Of a stretch of 64,000 bases of DNA, positions 60,009 to 64,000 are shown one piece after another. Under the pieces are notes generated by a model. The model was not told where the DNA came from. It searched no databases and saw nothing but the letters and a program-made list of their open reading frames with translations. Position numbers and translations under genes: made by a program. The first letter of the stretch is position 1. Every line of letters starts with the position of its first letter. Origin of the DNA: Neobacillus ginsengisoli (GTDB lineage: Bacteria > Bacillota > Bacilli > Bacillales_B > DSM-18226); NCBI RefSeq assembly GCF_030813055.1, contig NZ_JAUSTW010000002.1, positions 558,001 to 622,000 on the forward strand, given 5' to 3'.

Positions 60009-60752
60009 ATGCGCAAAAATGGGAATGAAAAAGAATTGAACAATCGCGCAAAAGAAAATCAATTTAAAGATTTTCAACAATATATTGGCTTTTGTTTTGA
60101 AAATGAAAAATTATTAAAGCAAGCTTTTACCCATTCATCCTATGTGAATGAGCATCGCAGAAAGCCTTATGAAGATAATGAAAGGCTGGAATTTTTAGGA
60201 GATGCCGTACTCGAGCTTACCGTATCCCAATTTCTTTTTAAAAAATATCCAATGATGAGTGAAGGGGAATTGACAAAACTCCGGGCAGCGATTGTTTGTG
60301 AGCCGTCGTTAGTAACACTAGCCAATGAACTTTGTTTTGGAAAATTAATTCTGTTAGGAAAAGGGGAAGAAATGACCGGCGGAAGAGAGCGTCCGGCACT
60401 CCTTGCAGACGTTTTTGAAGCATTCATTGGAGCACTTTATTTGGATAAAGGAATTGAAAGTGTCATTGAATTTCTCGAGAAAGTGGTGTTTCCTAAAATT
60501 AATGCAGGTGCTTTTTCTCATGTGATGGATTTTAAAAGCCAACTGCAGGAATTAATTCAACGTGATGGGACAGGTGTGATTGAATATCGCGTTCTCCAAG
60601 AAAAAGGACCTGCTCATAATAAGGAATTTGTTTCCAGAGTCTTGTTAAATGAAGAACAATTGGGGATAGGTACAGGAAAATCCAAAAAAGAAGCGGAACA
60701 GCATGCAGCCCAGATGGCGTTGGAGGTACTAAAAGCAAAAACAACCTTATAA
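60009..60752 (+). CDS. rnc: Ribonuclease III
   Basis: Double-strand-specific endoribonuclease for rRNA processing. 247 residues. The signature [14 protein letters not shown] is near residue 60; [15 protein letters not shown] holds the second pair of metal ligands. The C-terminal dsRNA-binding domain (about 170-245) has [13 protein letters not shown] and [21 protein letters not shown] 60009 follows AAGGTGGAG; an earlier in-frame ATG (59991) lacks this site. It precedes smc as usual. Confidence 0.97.
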   Translation: MRKNGNEKELNNRAKENQFKDFQQYIGFCFENEKLLKQAFTHSSYVNEHRRKPYEDNERLEFLGDAVLELTVSQFLFKKYPMMSEGELTKLRAAIVCEPSLVTLANELCFGKLILLGKGEEMTGGRERPALLADVFEAFIGALYLDKGIESVIEFLEKVVFPKINAGAFSHVMDFKSQLQELIQRDGTGVIEYRVLQEKGPAHNKEFVSRVLLNEEQLGIGTGKSKKEAEQHAAQMALEVLKAKTTL

Positions 60753-60804
60753 CGACAATTTGAATGCTTAGGAGAAATCCCGGTCAGTAAAGGGAGGATA
60801 AGAA

Positions 60805-63800
60805 ATGTTTTTAAAACGGTTGGACATCATTGGATTTAAATCTTTCGCTGATCGAATTGGAGTGGATTTTGTCCCTGGAGTAACAGCAGTGGTAGGTCCT
60901 AATGGAAGCGGTAAAAGCAATATTACCGATGCAATCCGCTGGGTATTAGGAGAGCAATCGGCTAAATCACTGCGAGGCTCCAAAATGGAGGATATCATTT
61001 TTGCGGGAAGTGATTCGAGAAAAGCTCTAAATTATGCTGAAGTTACCTTAACACTTGATAATCAGGATCAAGGATTATCAATTGATTACAATGAGGTAAG
61101 TGTGACCAGAAGAGTATCTCGCTCGGGTGAAAGTGAATTTTTAATTAATAAGCAGGCGTGCAGGCTTAAAGATATAATTGATTTATTTATGGATTCCGGC
61201 CTTGGAAGAGAAGCATTTTCGATTATCAGCCAAGGAAAGGTAGAAGAAATCTTAAACAGTAAAGCGGAGGACCGCAGAACAATTTTTGAAGAGGCTGCGG
61301 GGGTTTTAAAATATAAAAATCGTAAGAAAAAAGCCGAAGCAAAACTGATGGAAACACAGGAAAATTTAAACCGAGTTAATGATATTTTACATGAGCTTGA
61401 AGGCCAAGTAGAGCCCTTGAAAATTCAAAGTTCAATGGCAAAGGACTATTTAGAAAAAAAAGAAGAGCTGGAAAAAATAGAAGTTGCCTTAACGGTTTAT
61501 GAAATTGAAGACCTACATCAAAAATGGGAAATGCTCACCAAGCAGCTTGGGGAACATCAGCAAGAGGAACTTACGCTTTCTGCCCGCCTGCAAAAAAAGG
61601 AAGCGCAAATCGAAGAAACCAGGGATCATCTTACCGCCTTGGACGAATCAATCTCCGATTTGCAAAATGTTCTCCTCCATGCAAGTGAAGAACTTGAAAA
61701 GCTGGAGGGGAGAAAAGAAGTTTTAAAGGAACGGAAAAAAAATGCCTCCCAAAATAAAGAGCAGCTGGAAAAAAACATTACTGACTTAACCGAAAAGTTA
61801 AGGACGCTAAAAAACAATCGTGAAACACAGGCGGAGTCTGTAAAAGCCCTTGGCGAACAAGCAAAAAAACTTCAGGCAATGTTAAAGGACAAGCAGGATA
61901 AACTGCTGCTATATACAGAAAATATTGATGAAAAAATTGATTCATTAAAAAGTGAGTACATTGAGCTTCTTAATGATCAAGCAGGTGCAAAAAATGAGCT
62001 GAAGTATATTGAACAACAGCTCGAAGCTCAGGGGAGAAAAAGCTCCCGCCTTGATGCCGAAAATGAAAAATTCATTCAAGACCGACAAATTGCACAAACA
62101 AAAAAGTTTGAAATCCAACAAGCTTTGGAAGAGATTCAAAAGAAACTGGCCGATCAAGTGGTAGCATTTCGCGAACAACAGCGTAACTTTGAATCATTGA
62201 AAACCAATTATGAAAAACAAGAAAAGACTTTATACCAAGCTTATCAAATTCTTCAACAGGCGAAGTCAAGAAAAGAAATGCTTGAAGAGCTGGAAGAGGA
62301 TTATTCCGGTTTCTTTCAGGGAGTAAAAGAAGTTCTTAAGGCCCGCGGGAAAAATCTAAATGGGATTGAGGGGGCTGTTGCGGAACTCGTGGCCGTTCCG
62401 AAAGAGTACGAGACAGCTCTTGAAACAGCCTTTGGAGGAGCTCTGCAGCATATTGTCGTTGATACAGAGCAGAATGCTCGAGTGGCAATTCAATATTTAA
62501 AGCAGAATTCATATGGCCGGGCCACTTTTTTACCCTTAAGTGTGATTAAAGGCAGACCGTTATCTTCAGCACAATTATCATCCATCCAGAACCATCCGTC
62601 ATTAATAGGTCCTGCGGTTAGCCTTGTTAAGTTTGAGCAAAAGTATGCAGAGGTCATGAATAACCTATTGGGCAATGTAGTAATAACGAAGGACCTTAAG
62701 GGTGCAAATGAATTGGCGAAGATTCTCCAATATCGCGTACGTTTGGTTACGATCGATGGTGACATCGTTAACCCCGGCGGATCAATGACAGGTGGAGCCG
62801 TTAAGCAAAAAACTTCTTCACTCTTAACACGAAAAGGTGAGCTTGAAGATTTAAAAGAAAAACTGGTTTTCATGAATGACAAAACAGTTAGTTTAGAAGC
62901 AACCGTTAAAACATTAAAAGAAGATATTCAAAAGGATCAATTCCAGCTGGAAGACATGCGAAAAGACGGAGAAGAATTAAGATTAGCGGAACAGTCATTA
63001 AAAGGAGATCTTCTTCATGCAGAGCTCGAAGAAAAGAATATTAATGACCGTTTAGCAATTTATGATCTGGAGAAGGGACAATTTACCGAAGATCAAGAGA
63101 CATTATTGAAAAGAAAACAAGAATTGTCCAAGGCAATGGAAACCTATATCGCGGATATTGCTGCTTTGGATGATCAAATTGTGAAGCTAACACAACAAAA
63201 GACAAGTGATTTGACATCGAAAGAAACACTTACAAATGAAATAAGTGATTTAAAGGTAGAGTTTGCATCAAAAAATGAACAGTTTTTAAATTCGAAAGAA
63301 CGGTTAGCCTTGATAAAAGATGACTTGGTAGAAAGTGAACATAGGCTTACGATTTACACGGAAGATCTGCAATTGTTATCATCTGAAATGACGAATAGTT
63401 CATCGGGCGAAGAACAATTAGATGCGGCTGCCAAGCGAAAGCAGCAGGATAAAGAAGAAACAATTAAACTTATTTCTTCAAGAAGACAGGAACGCCTGGA
63501 GCTTCAAACGGTCCTTGAAGATTCAGAAATAGAAGCAAAAGAATTAAAGCGGCTTCATAAGGGTATGGTCGAGGTTCTAAAGGATGAAGATGTGAAGATT
63601 AACCGCCTGGATGTGGAGCTTGAAAATCGCCTTGCCCATCTTCGGGAAGAGTATTTATTATCGTTTGAAGGTGCAAAAGAGCAATTTCCATTAACGATTC
63701 CGGTAGATGAAGCTCGTAAAAAGGTAAAACTAATAAAATTAGCAATTGATGAGCTCGGAAATGTTAATCTTGGAGCAATTGAAGAGTATGATCGTGTTTT

Positions 63801-64000
63801 CGAGCGCTATGAGTTTTTAAATGAACAACGAACTGATCTTCAGGAAGCTAAAGATACCCTTTTTCAAGTTATTGAAGAGATGGATGAAGAAATGAAGAAA
63901 CGTTTTCAACAAACGTTTGAAGGAATTCGCGAACACTTTGCACCGGTTTTTCGCGCTCTTTTTGGCGGCGGCAGAGCAGACCTTAGGCTTACGGAACCAG
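60805..64000 (+). CDS. smc: SMC chromosome-segregation ATPase (3' end outside window)
   Basis: Condensin-type ATPase that organises chromosome arms. 1065 codons are visible and the frame is open to the last base; comparison with the B. subtilis length suggests about 120 residues are missing, including the ABC signature and Walker B. FLKRLDIIGFKSFADRIG starts the N-terminal head; Walker A is GPNGSGKS at 31-38 with Lys37. Long coiled coils flank the hinge (about 515-660, with FGGALQHIVVD and DIVNPGGSMTGGA). AAAGGGAGG precedes the ATG. It lies 52 bases after rnc without a terminator. Confidence 0.97.
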   Translation, partial: MFLKRLDIIGFKSFADRIGVDFVPGVTAVVGPNGSGKSNITDAIRWVLGEQSAKSLRGSKMEDIIFAGSDSRKALNYAEVTLTLDNQDQGLSIDYNEVSVTRRVSRSGESEFLINKQACRLKDIIDLFMDSGLGREAFSIISQGKVEEILNSKAEDRRTIFEEAAGVLKYKNRKKKAEAKLMETQENLNRVNDILHELEGQVEPLKIQSSMAKDYLEKKEELEKIEVALTVYEIEDLHQKWEMLTKQLGEHQQEELTLSARLQKKEAQIEETRDHLTALDESISDLQNVLLHASEELEKLEGRKEVLKERKKNASQNKEQLEKNITDLTEKLRTLKNNRETQAESVKALGEQAKKLQAMLKDKQDKLLLYTENIDEKIDSLKSEYIELLNDQAGAKNELKYIEQQLEAQGRKSSRLDAENEKFIQDRQIAQTKKFEIQQALEEIQKKLADQVVAFREQQRNFESLKTNYEKQEKTLYQAYQILQQAKSRKEMLEELEEDYSGFFQGVKEVLKARGKNLNGIEGAVAELVAVPKEYETALETAFGGALQHIVVDTEQNARVAIQYLKQNSYGRATFLPLSVIKGRPLSSAQLSSIQNHPSLIGPAVSLVKFEQKYAEVMNNLLGNVVITKDLKGANELAKILQYRVRLVTIDGDIVNPGGSMTGGAVKQKTSSLLTRKGELEDLKEKLVFMNDKTVSLEATVKTLKEDIQKDQFQLEDMRKDGEELRLAEQSLKGDLLHAELEEKNINDRLAIYDLEKGQFTEDQETLLKRKQELSKAMETYIADIAALDDQIVKLTQQKTSDLTSKETLTNEISDLKVEFASKNEQFLNSKERLALIKDDLVESEHRLTIYTEDLQLLSSEMTNSSSGEEQLDAAAKRKQQDKEETIKLISSRRQERLELQTVLEDSEIEAKELKRLHKGMVEVLKDEDVKINRLDVELENRLAHLREEYLLSFEGAKEQFPLTIPVDEARKKVKLIKLAIDELGNVNLGAIEEYDRVFERYEFLNEQRTDLQEAKDTLFQVIEEMDEEMKKRFQQTFEGIREHFAPVFRALFGGGRADLRLTEP

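Overview
The window is a stretch of core chromosome from an AT-rich, endospore-forming Bacillaceae bacterium. Sporulation genes (spoIIGA, sigE, sigG, spoVM), Bacillus-type PyrR attenuators, an isoleucine T-box and gene order all support this. From memory, the order follows the B. subtilis region running from spoIIGA to smc. Protein sequences are close to, but clearly different from, B. subtilis. I cannot name the species; a Neobacillus- or Bacillus-like lineage is a guess. No rRNA, tRNA, prophage, insertion sequence or CRISPR array was seen.

Layout. 1-2780: sporulation sigma factors with the SigE-processing protease; sigG has a sigmaF-type promoter and a hairpin over its ribosome binding site. 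2845-6896: the ylmC-ylmD-ylmE-sepF-ylmG-ylmH-divIVA division cluster. 6893-11928: T-box-controlled ileS, a DksA-like gene, lspA and an RluD-type pseudouridine synthase. 11925-23852: the complete pyrimidine operon pyrR-P-B-C-AA-AB-K-D-F-E with three PyrR attenuators. 23922-29600: an orphan AraC-type regulator with a degenerate receiver domain, then hutU-hutI-hutG; here B. subtilis carries the cysH sulfate-assimilation operon. 29642-31357 (minus strand): rqcH. 31521-36340: a calcium P-type ATPase, yloC, remA, gmk and rpoZ. 36540-48513: coaBC-priA-def-fmt-rsmB-rlmN-prpC-prkC-rsgA-rpe. 48538-52120: thiN, spoVM, rpmB (minus strand), yloU and fakA. 52260-56088: sdaAB, sdaAA and recG. 56184-59944: FapR-controlled lipid synthesis, fapR-plsX-fabD-fabG-acpP. 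60009-64000: rnc and smc, which is cut by the window edge.

How the genes work together. SpoIIGA activates SigE in the mother cell and SigG takes over in the forespore. SepF, DivIVA and YlmG act at the division site. PyrR senses uridine nucleotides and terminates the pyr mRNA at three points. FapR senses malonyl-CoA and controls its own fatty-acid and phospholipid genes. PrpC and PrkC form an opposing phosphatase/kinase pair. RqcH and YlmH both belong to ribosome rescue of stalled nascent chains.

No obviously new multi-gene system is present. The most interesting signals lie outside ordinary genes: two related, multi-hairpin intergenic repeats placed directly after stop codons (1656-1777 and 52925-53103); the response regulator whose phosphoacceptor Asp is Glu; the hut set without histidase; and two promoters whose -35 box contains the stop codon of the gene before. 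Family names and B. subtilis comparisons are from memory; no database search was run.
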